The position numbers were made by a program, and so were the translations under genes. The notes below the pieces were generated by a model that saw only the letters and a program-made list of their open reading frames with translations, was not told where the DNA came from and did no database searches. Shown here one piece after another: positions 9,649 through 18,272 of a stretch of DNA of 64,000 nt. This DNA comes from JAUVPB01 sp965223695 (GTDB lineage: Bacteria > Actinomycetota > Thermoleophilia > Gaiellales > Gaiellaceae): contig CBDCXJ010000024.1 of the NCBI GenBank assembly GCA_965223695.1, positions 248,001 to 312,000 on the forward strand, given 5' to 3'. How positions within the stretch are numbered: position 1 is the stretch's first letter; each line of letters begins with the position of its first letter.

Positions 9649-10707
9649 TCAGTCGCGGGCCGCAGGCTCACGCTGGCGAGCGTCAGTGGGTTCCTCGCCC
9701 GGAAATCGCCAGAGATCGGCGCGTGGAAGCTCGACGCCCACCGTCGCGCCTGCGGCAGGCGCCGTAGGCGGCGTCACGTGTGCCTCGAGGGCCAGGCCCT
9801 CTCGCTCGAGTCTCAGTCGCACGGCCGCGCCGAGAAACGCGGAGGCGTGCACGGTCATCCGAAGTGACGCGCTCTCGTCGAGGACGATCCGCTCCGGCCG
9901 GATCGTGAAGGTAGCGGGCCCGTCTGGCCCGGCGACGTCGAGGAGTGCGTCGGCCACGGCTAGCGTCCCGCGCATCACGGTGCCGCGGATCAGGTTGGTC
10001 GAGCCAAAGAAACGCGCCACCGCGGCGCTCGAGGGCCGCTCGAACAGGACCTCGGGCGCGTCTTGCTGCACGACCGTTCCCTCGAGCATCACGGCGAGGC
10101 TCTGGCCGAGCTCGGCGGCTTCGGCGCGGTCGTGGGTGACCAGCAGCGTCGTCAGCCCGCGTGCCTCCTGCAACGAGACGATCAGCGCGCGCAGCGACTC
10201 GCGCCGGTTCGGATCGACCGACGCGAGCGGCTCATCGAGTAGCAGGAGCTCGGGCTCGACGCACAGGGCGCGTGCGAGAGCGACTCGGTGCTGCTCGCCT
10301 CCCGAGAGCCCGTGGATGTCGCGGTCGCCGAGCCCGGCGAGGCCAACCTCGCTGAGCAGCTCGCGTGCGCGGGCAGTGCGCGTCTCTTTGCGCAGGCCGG
10401 CGACGCGAAGGCCGAAAGCAACGTTCTCGACGAGCCCGAGGTGTGGCAAGAGCCTGGGCTCCTGAAAGACGACGGCACTACGCCGCTGGTTGGCAGGCAG
10501 GCCGTCGATGCGCTTCCCGTCGAGCGTGATCGAGCCCTCGGCCAGCGCCTCGAGCCCGCATATGCAACGCAAGAGCGTTGTCTTGCCGGCTCCCGAGGGG
10601 CCGACCAGCACCGCTCGCTCGCCCGGCGGCACCGTGAGCGAGGCCCGTCGCAGCACGGTGTGGCCACCCGGACTGGCGACGATGTCGCGACAAACGAGGC
10701 CGCTCAT
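9649..10707 (-). CDS. ABC transporter ATPase, YnjD-like with C-terminal regulatory domain
   Basis: The protein is 352 residues. Walker A is GPSGAGKTT, the signature HGLSGGEQHRVALARAL, Walker B LLLLDEPLASVD and the switch His VTHDRAEA. Residues from about 235 form an extra beta-rich TOBE-type domain (TFTIRPERIVLDES), as in ATPases of Fe3+, thiamine or spermidine importers. The start ATG overlaps the binding-protein stop (ATGA). It powers the two permeases at 7422-9012. E. coli YnjD is shorter and lacks most of the tail, so the assignment to that system comes mainly from the binding protein and gene order. Confidence 0.85.
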   Translation of the reverse strand: MSGLVCRDIVASPGGHTVLRRASLTVPPGERAVLVGPSGAGKTTLLRCICGLEALAEGSITLDGKRIDGLPANQRRSAVVFQEPRLLPHLGLVENVAFGLRVAGLRKETRTARARELLSEVGLAGLGDRDIHGLSGGEQHRVALARALCVEPELLLLDEPLASVDPNRRESLRALIVSLQEARGLTTLLVTHDRAEAAELGQSLAVMLEGTVVQQDAPEVLFERPSSAAVARFFGSTNLIRGTVMRGTLAVADALLDVAGPDGPATFTIRPERIVLDESASLRMTVHASAFLGAAVRLRLEREGLALEAHVTPPTAPAAGATVGVELPRADLWRFPGEEPTDARQREPAARD

Positions 10708-11918
10708 CTGAGCACCTCGGCGATCCACTCCTCTTCGATCGGGCCAACGTCGGCTGCGGCAAGCTCGGGCAGAAGCTCGCCGTAGTTCTCGAGCAGGTAG
10801 ACGCTCTCGGTCGCGCTCGAGAAGGCGCTGCGTTGCTCGCCGGAGAGCCGATCGAGGTCGAGCACCGTCGGGAGGCCGAGCACATCGGGATCGGCCTTGA
10901 TCGCCTGCAACGCCGGCTCGAGCAGCACGTCGGCGACGACCTGAGCCGCCTCGACGTTGGCCGCGTTCCTCGGAATGACGACGTAGGAGGCGTTGACCAG
11001 CGCCCCGCCCCCGATCAGAAACGGTCGCGCGGACTCGGGAAACTGGCCGCGGGTTACGGCGCCCTGGACGAAGCCCGGGTCGTAGCTCATCGCGAAGTCG
11101 ACTTCGCCGTTGGCGAAGAGCTCGTTCAGCTCGGCCTCGTTCTCGGGCAGCGCCTCGCCGTCGCGATGCTGGAGCGACCGCAGCTCGCGCAGAAGCTCCC
11201 ACGCGGCCTCGCGTGAGCCGAGCCGCTGGATCACGCTGCGCACGAACGCCGAGCCCGTGAAGTCGGGCGGCGCCGGATAGGTAAAGCGCCCCGGGTTCTC
11301 GCGTGCCCACGCGAGCAGCTCCTCGAACGTCTCGGGCGGTTCGGAGACTCGCTCGGAGTTGTAGGCGAAGATGAAGGCAGCTCGACTCCACGGAGCCTCC
11401 TGGCCGTCGGTGGGAACCTGGAAGTCGAGAGCGAGCGACGGGTCGTCGAGCTCGACGTAGCGCGTGTTCGGGAGCGCAGCCACCCAGTCGCTCAGCCAGA
11501 GCTCGGCGTCCTTGCCGGCCGCAAAGTTCTCGCCGTTTATCCAGATCAGGTCGACGGCACCGCTCTGGTCACCGGCGCGAATCTCGGCGACCACGCGCTG
11601 CAGGGCATCGGCGGTGTCATCGATCGGGACGCGCTCCAGGTCGACGCCGCGCTCGCGCGCCGCAGGGCCCACGACGTCGTCGATGTAGGCGTTGACGCGG
11701 TCGTCGCCGCCCCAGAGCCACCAGCGGACGGTCTGGCCCTGCGCCGCGGCCAGGAGCTCTTCCCAGGCGTCCTCGGCCTCGGCGCCGCCCGCTGCCGCCG
11801 CCGGCGCGACCGTCTCGGCCGCGTCGTCGCCGCCGCACGCGCCTGCTGCCAGGGCCACAAGCGCGACGAGAAGCGCGAGCAGCGTCAGCCTGGCCGGGCC
11901 TGGAGCCGCCTGTGCCAC
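10704..11918 (-). CDS. Solute-binding lipoprotein of an ABC importer, YnjB-like
   Basis: A 404-residue protein with a signal helix LLALLVALVALAAGAC. The lipobox Cys is followed by GGDD and an Ala/Glu-rich linker. The mature part starts with WWLWGGDDRVNAYI and contains DTADALQRVVAEIRAG and DLIWINGENFAA, blocks I recognise from E. coli YnjB. It should capture a solute outside the membrane for the permeases at 7422-9012. The substrate of YnjB is not established, and nothing here settles it. GTG 11918 comes 2 bases after the radical SAM stop (TAG CC GTG), so the two genes are co-transcribed. A longer start would lie inside the upstream gene. Confidence 0.86.
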   Translation of the reverse strand: MAQAAPGPARLTLLALLVALVALAAGACGGDDAAETVAPAAAAGGAEAEDAWEELLAAAQGQTVRWWLWGGDDRVNAYIDDVVGPAARERGVDLERVPIDDTADALQRVVAEIRAGDQSGAVDLIWINGENFAAGKDAELWLSDWVAALPNTRYVELDDPSLALDFQVPTDGQEAPWSRAAFIFAYNSERVSEPPETFEELLAWARENPGRFTYPAPPDFTGSAFVRSVIQRLGSREAAWELLRELRSLQHRDGEALPENEAELNELFANGEVDFAMSYDPGFVQGAVTRGQFPESARPFLIGGGALVNASYVVIPRNAANVEAAQVVADVLLEPALQAIKADPDVLGLPTVLDLDRLSGEQRSAFSSATESVYLLENYGELLPELAAADVGPIEEEWIAEVLR

Positions 11919-11920
11919 GG

Positions 11921-13342
11921 CTAGTGCGAGACCAGTTCGAGTCGGCGTTTCGGTACGCGTGGCACGAGCGGCAGCTCTTCGCGAAGCGACGCGATCTCGA
12001 GCGGATCGAGCACCGAGTGCTGCACGCATGCCGGTACGAGCATGTCGTCGTCGGGGTGAGCCATCGCGTACGCGCAGGCCTGAAGGCGCTCCTGCGTTGT
12101 GCGGATGCGCGGATCGTCGCTCATGACGTTCTGCTGGAGCAAGTCCCAGGCCGGCTTTACATCGCGGGCGTCCATGAACGCGTGCAGACCGAAGGTGATC
12201 GCGTGAATGGGCTGACGAACGAGGTTGCGCAGCCCCGCCCGTCGCGCGAAGCGAACGCCCCAGCCGGTCGCCGGTCCGACACTCAGGGGCCGCCGGCCAA
12301 CACCCCGGATCACCCGGGCGAGTACGACGGGCAGTGCCGCATAGAAGTCCATGCCGCCGAGCGTGTCGAAGAACGCGTCGCGTGCCCTCATGTCGCCGCG
12401 GCTCTCGTCATCGAAGAGCGGGTGGTAGCTGTCGCCGACGTAGACACCCCAGACGCCGCGGTTACAACGCTCGTCGCCGACCTGGATCGACTTGTATGGC
12501 AAACGCGTGCCGGCACCCTCTTCGATGGCCTGCCAGACGCGCTCGTTCGTCAGCTCGCGGAAGTCCTCGGTCCAGCGGCTGGGGTTGCCCACGAACGCTG
12601 CAGGCTGGTGTGCGAACAGGCGCCAGCCCTGGTGGCGGCACTGCTGGATCACATCGGGGATCTGGTCGACGTTCGCGGGCGTGACCGTCATGTTGTGCGC
12701 GAGGTAGTGCGTGATGCCGTACTCGCGCTCGAGCCGCTTGAACATCTCGCAGAACTCGCCGCGGTGCTCGTGCAGCTCGTGCTCGGCCGCAGGACGCTTG
12801 GCTCCTCGACGGCCGACCATCGTGATGTCGAAGTGGCCGGCGAAGCTGAGGTGGTCGAAGCGTGGCTCGTCGTTCTCGCCGACCGCGATCGCGCGCAGGT
12901 ACTCGTAGTCGAAGTCGCCGTGCGTGAAGCTCATCGGCTTGCGCTCGTGCTCGAGCATCACCCTGAGCGCCCGGGCGTGGTCGTCGGGCGAGAGCAGTGA
13001 GACCTCGCCACCGATCAGCTGCGCGTACTGTCCCGGCCCTCGCCGCTTGCGCATGTAGGCCATCTGCCTGTCGACCTCGCGGATCGTGTGCTCGCCGTCG
13101 ATCCGGACGAGGTTGGCCTCTCTCGAGTGGTAGCAGGGTGAGCAGGCGAAGTCGCATTTGGGGAAGACGCCGTGCGTGCCCTCACAGGCCGTCGTATGGC
13201 GTCCCATCGTCTGGTTAGCAGTGCGCGCATGCGGGGGAAGCTCGTCCCACAGGCGCTCGAGCGCGGCCGCGACCTCCGGGTTCACCGGCCGCGTCGCGAG
13301 CTCGAGCCGGCGCAACTTCTCGACGATTCGTCCCACGGGCAC
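11921..13342 (-). CDS. Uncharacterised radical SAM protein
   Basis: The 473-residue protein has the cluster motif CDFACSPC: Cys 63, 67 and 70 with CxxxCxxC spacing, which bind a [4Fe-4S] cluster that cleaves S-adenosylmethionine. QLIGGEVSLL corresponds to the GGE strand that holds SAM. Additional cysteines (a CEGTHG before the cluster motif, CNRGVWG near 295 and PACVQH near 445) could bind a second cluster or substrate. I do not recognise the subfamily. It is the first gene of the run that continues into the YnjB-like binding protein two bases later, so its reaction is probably linked to the imported compound. Upstream are paired hairpins and metH. Confidence 0.8.
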   Translation of the reverse strand: MPVGRIVEKLRRLELATRPVNPEVAAALERLWDELPPHARTANQTMGRHTTACEGTHGVFPKCDFACSPCYHSREANLVRIDGEHTIREVDRQMAYMRKRRGPGQYAQLIGGEVSLLSPDDHARALRVMLEHERKPMSFTHGDFDYEYLRAIAVGENDEPRFDHLSFAGHFDITMVGRRGAKRPAAEHELHEHRGEFCEMFKRLEREYGITHYLAHNMTVTPANVDQIPDVIQQCRHQGWRLFAHQPAAFVGNPSRWTEDFRELTNERVWQAIEEGAGTRLPYKSIQVGDERCNRGVWGVYVGDSYHPLFDDESRGDMRARDAFFDTLGGMDFYAALPVVLARVIRGVGRRPLSVGPATGWGVRFARRAGLRNLVRQPIHAITFGLHAFMDARDVKPAWDLLQQNVMSDDPRIRTTQERLQACAYAMAHPDDDMLVPACVQHSVLDPLEIASLREELPLVPRVPKRRLELVSH

Positions 13343-13426
13343 GTCGATGCTATTTGATGCGCCCTTGAAATCACCCGGTTCCGGTCGGAGGTCGTACCAG
13401 CGACGGTGCTAGTAACCACTCCGCCC

Positions 13427-13492
13427 CGAGAACGGCCGTCAGGCCGTTCTCGCAAGCTGGCGACAAAGTCGCCAGCCGTTCTCGAGCGGGGC
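13427..13492. terminator. Compound hairpin downstream of metH
   Basis: Two perfect inner stems are present: CGAGAACGGCC / GGCCGTTCTCG (13427-13437 with 13442-13452) and GCTGGCGAC / GTCGCCAGC (13456-13464 with 13468-13476). The outer GCCCCGAGAACG and CGTTCTCGAGCGGGGC segments can also pair, so the first hairpin and the outer stem are mutually exclusive folds. The element lies after the metH stop and before the radical SAM start, both on the reverse strand. It is probably a terminator or an attenuator; there is no T-run. Confidence 0.5.
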
Positions 13493-13544
13493 TTGCTACC
13501 GACGCGCCCGCGCTGGGTGGGTACCGCTACGAGTCGAGAAGTCG

Positions 13545-16500
13545 CTAGCCGGCCAACTGAGGCGCTAGCCAGGCGCGCGCCTCGTCGAGCGAGAGCCGCT
13601 GGCGCTTGGCGTAGCGCGCGAGTTGGTCGGCGTCGATTCGGCCGACGCCGAAGTAACGCGCGGCTGGATGGGCGAAGTACAGACCGCTAACGCTCGCCGG
13701 AGGCGTCATGGCGCACGACTCGGTCAGCCCCATGCCGAGCGACTCTGCGTCGAGCAGACCAAAGAGCTCTCGTTTCTGAACGTGATCCGGGCAGGCCGGG
13801 TATCCGAACGCGGGGCGGATGCCCTGATAGGGTTCCCCGATCAGCTCCTCGGGCGTCCAGCGTCCGCGAGGTTCGTAACCCCACTGGTCTCGCACGAGCT
13901 CGTGCAGGTACTCGGCGAAGGCCTCGGCGAGTCGATCGGCGAGTGCCTTGCTCATGATCGCGTGGTAGTCGTCGTGCTCCGTTTCGAATACGGCCGCCAG
14001 CTGCTCGGCGCCGATGCCGGCGGTTACGGCGTATGCACCGATGAAGTCGGTGGCGCGTCCGTCGGCGGGCGCAATGTAGTCGGCGAGTGAGAGGTTGGGT
14101 CGCTCGTCGACGTGGTGGGTCTGCTGGCGCAGGAACTGGAAGCGCGCGACGACATCGTCACGCGTCTCGTCCGAGTAGAGCGCGATCTCTTCGCCGTCAG
14201 AGGCGGCCGGCCAGAATCCGTAGGCTCCGCGTGCCGTCAGGAGCTCCTCGTCGATGATCCGACCCAGCAACGTCTGGCCGTGCTCGAAGAGCTCGCGCGC
14301 TGCGGCGCCGATCTCGCGGTCCTCGAGGATCCGTGGGTACTTGCCCTTCAGCTCCCAGGCAGAGAAGAAGAACGTCCAGTCGATGTAGCGCGCGAGGGTC
14401 GCGAGGTCGGCCTCGATCGTGCGTGCGCCGAGGAAGGACGGTGTTGCTATCTGGGCGTCCTCCCAGTCGAGCACGAGCCGGTTGTCCTGTGCTTGTTCGT
14501 ACGAGAGGAGCGCCCTGCGCGATCGCGCTTCGTGACCGGCGCGTGCCCGGTCCTGCTCATCGCGGACCTCGGCGACGAAGCCACCGCGGCGACCGGTGTC
14601 GAGGAGCGTGGAGACGACGTCGACGACGCGCGATGCATCGAGGACGTGCACCACCGGCCCGTCGTAGGCTGGAGCGATCTTCACCGCGGTGTGCTGCTTG
14701 GAGGTGGTGGCGCCGCCGATCAGCAGCGGCAGGTCGAGCTCGCGGCGTCGCATCTCGGACGCCACGTCGACCATCTGGTCGAGCGACGGGGTGATGAGAC
14801 CCGAGACGCCGACGATGTCGCAGCCCTCGTCGACGGCGGTCGAGAGGATCGTGTCGCCCGGCACCATGACGCCGAGGTCGACGACCTCGTAGTTGTTGCA
14901 TCCGAGCACGACGCCGACGATGTTCTTGCCGATGTCGTGAACGTCGCCCTTGACGGTGGCCAAAACGATCTTCCCGTTCGACCGGCCGGCCTGCTGCTCG
15001 GCCTCCATGTAGGGCTCGAGATGGGCGACGGCTCGCTTCATGGCGCGGGCGCTCTTGACGACCTGCGGCAAGAACATCTTCCCGTCACCAAACAGGTCGC
15101 CGACCACCCGCATGCCGTCCATCAGCGGTCCCTCGATCACCTCGAGCGGGCGGTCGTAGCCCAGCCGGGCTTCTTCGGCGTCCTCTTCGATGAAGTCGAC
15201 GATGCCGTGGATGACGGCGTGGGCGAGGCGTTTCTCGACCGGGCCTTCGCGCCAGGAGAGGTCGTGCTCGCGTCTCGTTCCCTCGCCGCGCACTGACTCG
15301 GCGAGCTCGACGAGGCGCTCGGTCGCGTCGTCGCGCCGGTTGAAGAGCACGTCTTCGACCCGCTCGAGCAGCGGCTCCTTGATGTCCGAGTAGGTGACGA
15401 GCTGACCGGCGTTGACGATGCCCATCGTCAGCCCGGCGCGGATCGCGTGGTAAAGGAAGGCTGAGTGCATCGCCTCGCGGACGACGTTGTTGCCGCGGAA
15501 CGAGAACGAGAGGTTCGAGATGCCGCCCGACACGAGCGCGCCCGGACAGCGCTCGCGGATCAGCTTGGTCGCCTCAATGAACGCCTTGGCGAACTCGTTG
15601 TGCTCCTCGATGCCCGTTGCGACGGCGAGGACGTTCGGGTCGAAGACGATGTCGGTAGGCGCGAATCCGACCCGTTCGGTCAGCAGCGCGAACGCGCGCT
15701 CGCAGATCGCCACCTTGCGCTCGACGGTCTCGGCCTGCCCCTGCTCGTCGAAGGCCATCACGACGACGCCGGCGCCGTAGCGGCGGATCTGGCGCGCCTG
15801 GTCGAGAAACGCCTCCTCGCCCTCCTTGAGCGAGATGGAGTTGACGATCCCCTTCCCTTGCAGGCACTTGAGACCGGCCTCGATCACCGACCACTTCGAG
15901 CTGTCGACCATGATCGGTAGTCGGGCGATCTCGGGCTCGGAGGCGATCAGGCTGAGGAGGCGCGTCATCGCCGCCTCGGAGTCGAGCATGCCCTCGTCCA
16001 TGTTCACGTCGAGGATGTTGGCCCCGCCTCGGACCTGATCGAGCGCGACCTCGAGTGCCGTCTCGTAGTCCTCGTCCTTGATCAGGTCGGCGAAGCGCTT
16101 CGAGCCCGTGACGTTGGTTCGCTCGCCGACCATGACGAAGTTCGAGTCGGTCGTGATCGAGAACGTCTCGAGCCCGGAGAAGGTCGGTAGCTGCGCGTCG
16201 GCGGTCGGCACGGTGCGTGGAGGCGTGTTCTTGACGGCGTCGGCTATTGCCGCGATGTGCTCGGGCGTCGTCCCGCAGCAGCCGCCGACGATGTTGACGA
16301 GCCCGTCGCTTGCGAACGCGCCGAGCAACGAGCTGGTCGTCCCTGGGGTCTCGTCGTAGCCGCCGAACTCGTTGGGCAGTCCCGCGTTCGGGTAGCAGCA
16401 GACCAGGGTCGTCGCGACGCGTGAGAGCTCGGCGAGGTACGCCCGGATCTCGGTTGCCCCGAGCGAGCAGTTGATCCCGACGGCCCAGGGATCGGCGTGC

Positions 16501-17222
16501 TCGACGGAGGCCCAGAACGCGTCGACGGTCTGCCCCGACAGGTTGCGCCCGCTCCGGTCGACCACCGTGACAGAGAGCATGAGCGGCACGGCGTCGGCCA
16601 GGCCCCGCTCGTCGCACACGTCGCGACACGCCATCAGGGCGGCCTTGCCGTTGAGCGTGTCGAAGATGGTCTCGACGAGGAGGACGTCGATGCCGCCGTC
16701 GAGGAGCCCGATCGCCTGCTCGCGGTAGGCCTCGTAGACGTGGTCGAAGCTCACGCTGCGGAAAGCGGGGTCGTTGACGTCGGGCGAGAGGGAGAGCGAC
16801 TTGTTGGTCGGGCCGAGGGATCCGGCGGCGAAGCGCGGCTTCGCGGGTGTCTGCGCCGTCCATTCGACACACGCGCTCTTGGCGATCTCCGCGGCGGCCC
16901 GATTGATCTCGACGACATGCTCCTGGAGCCCGTAGTCGGCCTGCGCGATGCTCGTCGCGTTGAACGTGTTCGTTGTGACGACGTCTGCGCCGGCGGCGAG
17001 CGCGTCAGTGTGAATCGTCCGAATTACGTCGGGCTGTGTGACGCAGAGAATGTCGGCGTCGCCCTTGAGATCGTGGCTGTGCCCTGCGAAGCGCTTGCCA
17101 CGGAACTCGCCCTCGTCGAGCTCCTTCGATTGGACCATGGTGCCCATCGCGCCGTCGAATACGAGGATTCGCTCGGCTGCGATCTCACTCAGTTGCGTGT
17201 GCGGGGTTGTCGTGCCCATCAA
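13545..17222 (-). CDS. metH: Cobalamin-dependent methionine synthase MetH
   Basis: The protein has 1225 residues and the full four-module layout. The homocysteine domain (1-335) has zinc ligands C252 and the GGCCGTTP pair at 315-316. The pterin/folate domain spans about 355-650, with NFVMVGERTNVTG at its start. The cobalamin cap and binding region (655-890) has DVHDIGKN with the lower-ligand His at 762. The AdoMet reactivation domain (920-1220) has RPAFGYPACPDH. It moves the methyl group of 5-methyltetrahydrofolate to homocysteine through B12. ATG 17222 or 17219 are both possible. I looked upstream for cobalamin, SAM or SAH riboswitches and recognised none; a palindromic repeat at 17374-17424 lies there instead. 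Confidence 0.96.
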   Translation of the reverse strand: MMGTTTPHTQLSEIAAERILVFDGAMGTMVQSKELDEGEFRGKRFAGHSHDLKGDADILCVTQPDVIRTIHTDALAAGADVVTTNTFNATSIAQADYGLQEHVVEINRAAAEIAKSACVEWTAQTPAKPRFAAGSLGPTNKSLSLSPDVNDPAFRSVSFDHVYEAYREQAIGLLDGGIDVLLVETIFDTLNGKAALMACRDVCDERGLADAVPLMLSVTVVDRSGRNLSGQTVDAFWASVEHADPWAVGINCSLGATEIRAYLAELSRVATTLVCCYPNAGLPNEFGGYDETPGTTSSLLGAFASDGLVNIVGGCCGTTPEHIAAIADAVKNTPPRTVPTADAQLPTFSGLETFSITTDSNFVMVGERTNVTGSKRFADLIKDEDYETALEVALDQVRGGANILDVNMDEGMLDSEAAMTRLLSLIASEPEIARLPIMVDSSKWSVIEAGLKCLQGKGIVNSISLKEGEEAFLDQARQIRRYGAGVVVMAFDEQGQAETVERKVAICERAFALLTERVGFAPTDIVFDPNVLAVATGIEEHNEFAKAFIEATKLIRERCPGALVSGGISNLSFSFRGNNVVREAMHSAFLYHAIRAGLTMGIVNAGQLVTYSDIKEPLLERVEDVLFNRRDDATERLVELAESVRGEGTRREHDLSWREGPVEKRLAHAVIHGIVDFIEEDAEEARLGYDRPLEVIEGPLMDGMRVVGDLFGDGKMFLPQVVKSARAMKRAVAHLEPYMEAEQQAGRSNGKIVLATVKGDVHDIGKNIVGVVLGCNNYEVVDLGVMVPGDTILSTAVDEGCDIVGVSGLITPSLDQMVDVASEMRRRELDLPLLIGGATTSKQHTAVKIAPAYDGPVVHVLDASRVVDVVSTLLDTGRRGGFVAEVRDEQDRARAGHEARSRRALLSYEQAQDNRLVLDWEDAQIATPSFLGARTIEADLATLARYIDWTFFFSAWELKGKYPRILEDREIGAAARELFEHGQTLLGRIIDEELLTARGAYGFWPAASDGEEIALYSDETRDDVVARFQFLRQQTHHVDERPNLSLADYIAPADGRATDFIGAYAVTAGIGAEQLAAVFETEHDDYHAIMSKALADRLAEAFAEYLHELVRDQWGYEPRGRWTPEELIGEPYQGIRPAFGYPACPDHVQKRELFGLLDAESLGMGLTESCAMTPPASVSGLYFAHPAARYFGVGRIDADQLARYAKRQRLSLDEARAWLAPQLAG

Positions 17223-17373
17223 GCTCGGGCGACCGCTGGGCGCCCCGCTAAGGGTACCGTCCGATTTCCGGGGCTAGATCTGGCGCGTCTAGCGGGTTGA
17301 TTCCGCCTAGCGTCTCCGTGGTTTTTCGGGCCGCTTAAGGCTTCTTGTTCGACGGGGTCTCGGCTGGGGGCTG

Positions 17374-17424
17374 CCCCGGAAATCTTTTCGGCAACGTCAA
17401 GCGTTGCCAAAAAGTTCCCGGTGC
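17374..17424. repeat. Palindromic intergenic repeat, copy 2
   Basis: Arms CCCCGGAAATCTTTTCGG and CCAAAAAGTTCCCGG flank a short loop around GTCAAGC. The sequence is a close relative of the palindrome at 2204-2254 (compared on the opposite strand). A CCCTAGTAG box follows at 17455-17463. It sits between the second SnoaL-like gene and metH, both read on the reverse strand, where it could end the upstream transcript. Confidence 0.6.
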
Positions 17425-17509
17425 AACACCGCCACCAGCAGACACGCGCTTTTGCCCTAGTAGACAGTCTGAGTCAGCTCCCGGCCCCAGGGTTTCGTGG
17501 AATCGACCG

Positions 17510-17893
17510 TCAAGGCAGCCCGAACTGGCGGCGCATCTCGACCGAGTCGCCGTACACCTTCAGTGCCGTGAACTTCCCGTCGTGAAATCGGTAGAGGTTG
17601 CAGTTCTCGAGGTGAACGGTGAGCCCGTCGGTCGTCGTGGCGTCGAAGACGAGCTCCGAGATACCCCGATCGCCATCGACGAGCACCCGCGTGACGCGGT
17701 CGACATGCTCGGTGAATCGCCCGGTATGAGCGGCGAAGAACGCGCGCAGCTCTTCATGGCCGCACACGGGCTCCTCGGCCAGGGGGAAGTCGAAGGTGGC
17801 GTCCTGGTGGAAGCAGGCAACGATGTCGTCGACGCGCTCCTCGTCGACGGCCAGGAAGTAGTCGAGGATCAGCTGCTCGTAGTCGTGTGCCAC
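17510..17893 (-). CDS. SnoaL-like (NTF2 fold) protein, second of a pair
   Basis: A 127-residue protein with the NTF2-fold pattern: an N-terminal helix (EQLILDYFLAVDEERVDDIVACF), then DATFDFPL, a GHEELRAFF helix and a strand-rich end with FHDGKFTALKVYGD. Such proteins are small isomerase-like or ligand-binding proteins of the cytoplasm; no catalytic residues can be named with confidence. GTG 17893 begins 1 base after the preceding stop and has a GGAG ribosome site 9 bases upstream, so it is preferred over the TTG at 17908. It is the last gene of the LOG-PLD-SnoaL-SnoaL operon. Confidence 0.75.
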   Translation of the reverse strand: MAHDYEQLILDYFLAVDEERVDDIVACFHQDATFDFPLAEEPVCGHEELRAFFAAHTGRFTEHVDRVTRVLVDGDRGISELVFDATTTDGLTVHLENCNLYRFHDGKFTALKVYGDSVEMRRQFGLP

Positions 17894-17894
17894 G

Positions 17895-18272
17895 TCAATT
17901 CGCTCCAAGCGCGTCGCGAAACGGCGCCGTGTCGGCGTAGACGCGGATCCGGCGGATCTTCCCGTCCTGGAAGTCCCAGACGTTGAGGTTGTCCATCACG
18001 ACGGTCGTGCCGTTCTTGAGCACGCCCTCGAAGTGCAGCTCCGAGGCACCGGCGTCGCCGTCGACCACGATCGAGGTTGCCCACTCGCGATGCTCTGACC
18101 AGTTGGCGATGTGCTCCTCGAAGAAGCTGCGCAGCTCGGTCTTCCCCTGAAGGTCGCGCTCGTACAGGATCATGCTGAACGAGCAATCGTCGGTGAACAG
18201 CTCGAGCAGCGCGTCGACGTCCTCCTCGTCGAATAGGCGGAAGAAGGTCGTGATCAGCTCTGCGTTCGTCAC
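17895..18272 (-). CDS. SnoaL-like (NTF2 fold) protein, first of a pair
   Basis: 125 residues with the same fold as its neighbour: ELITTFFRLFDEEDVDALLELF, then DDCSFSM, KTELRSFFEEHI and FQDGKIRRIRVYAD. The two proteins align along their length but differ at most positions, so the duplication is old; they may form a heterodimer. GTG 18272 overlaps the stop of the phospholipase D-like gene by 4 bp, showing translational coupling. The function is unknown. Proteins of this fold often act on hydrophobic ring compounds, but nothing here requires that. Confidence 0.75.
   Translation of the reverse strand: MTNAELITTFFRLFDEEDVDALLELFTDDCSFSMILYERDLQGKTELRSFFEEHIANWSEHREWATSIVVDGDAGASELHFEGVLKNGTTVVMDNLNVWDFQDGKIRRIRVYADTAPFRDALGAN

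Noticed and set aside
14112..15296. 394-codon forward frame opposite metH
   Set aside because: Composition mirrors the metH codons; no ribosome site and no family resemblance.
17223..17509. Possible cobalamin, SAM or SAH riboswitch upstream of metH
   Set aside because: I looked for a B12 box, the SAM-I core and an SAH-type core on the metH strand and found none. The only strong structure is the dispersed palindrome.
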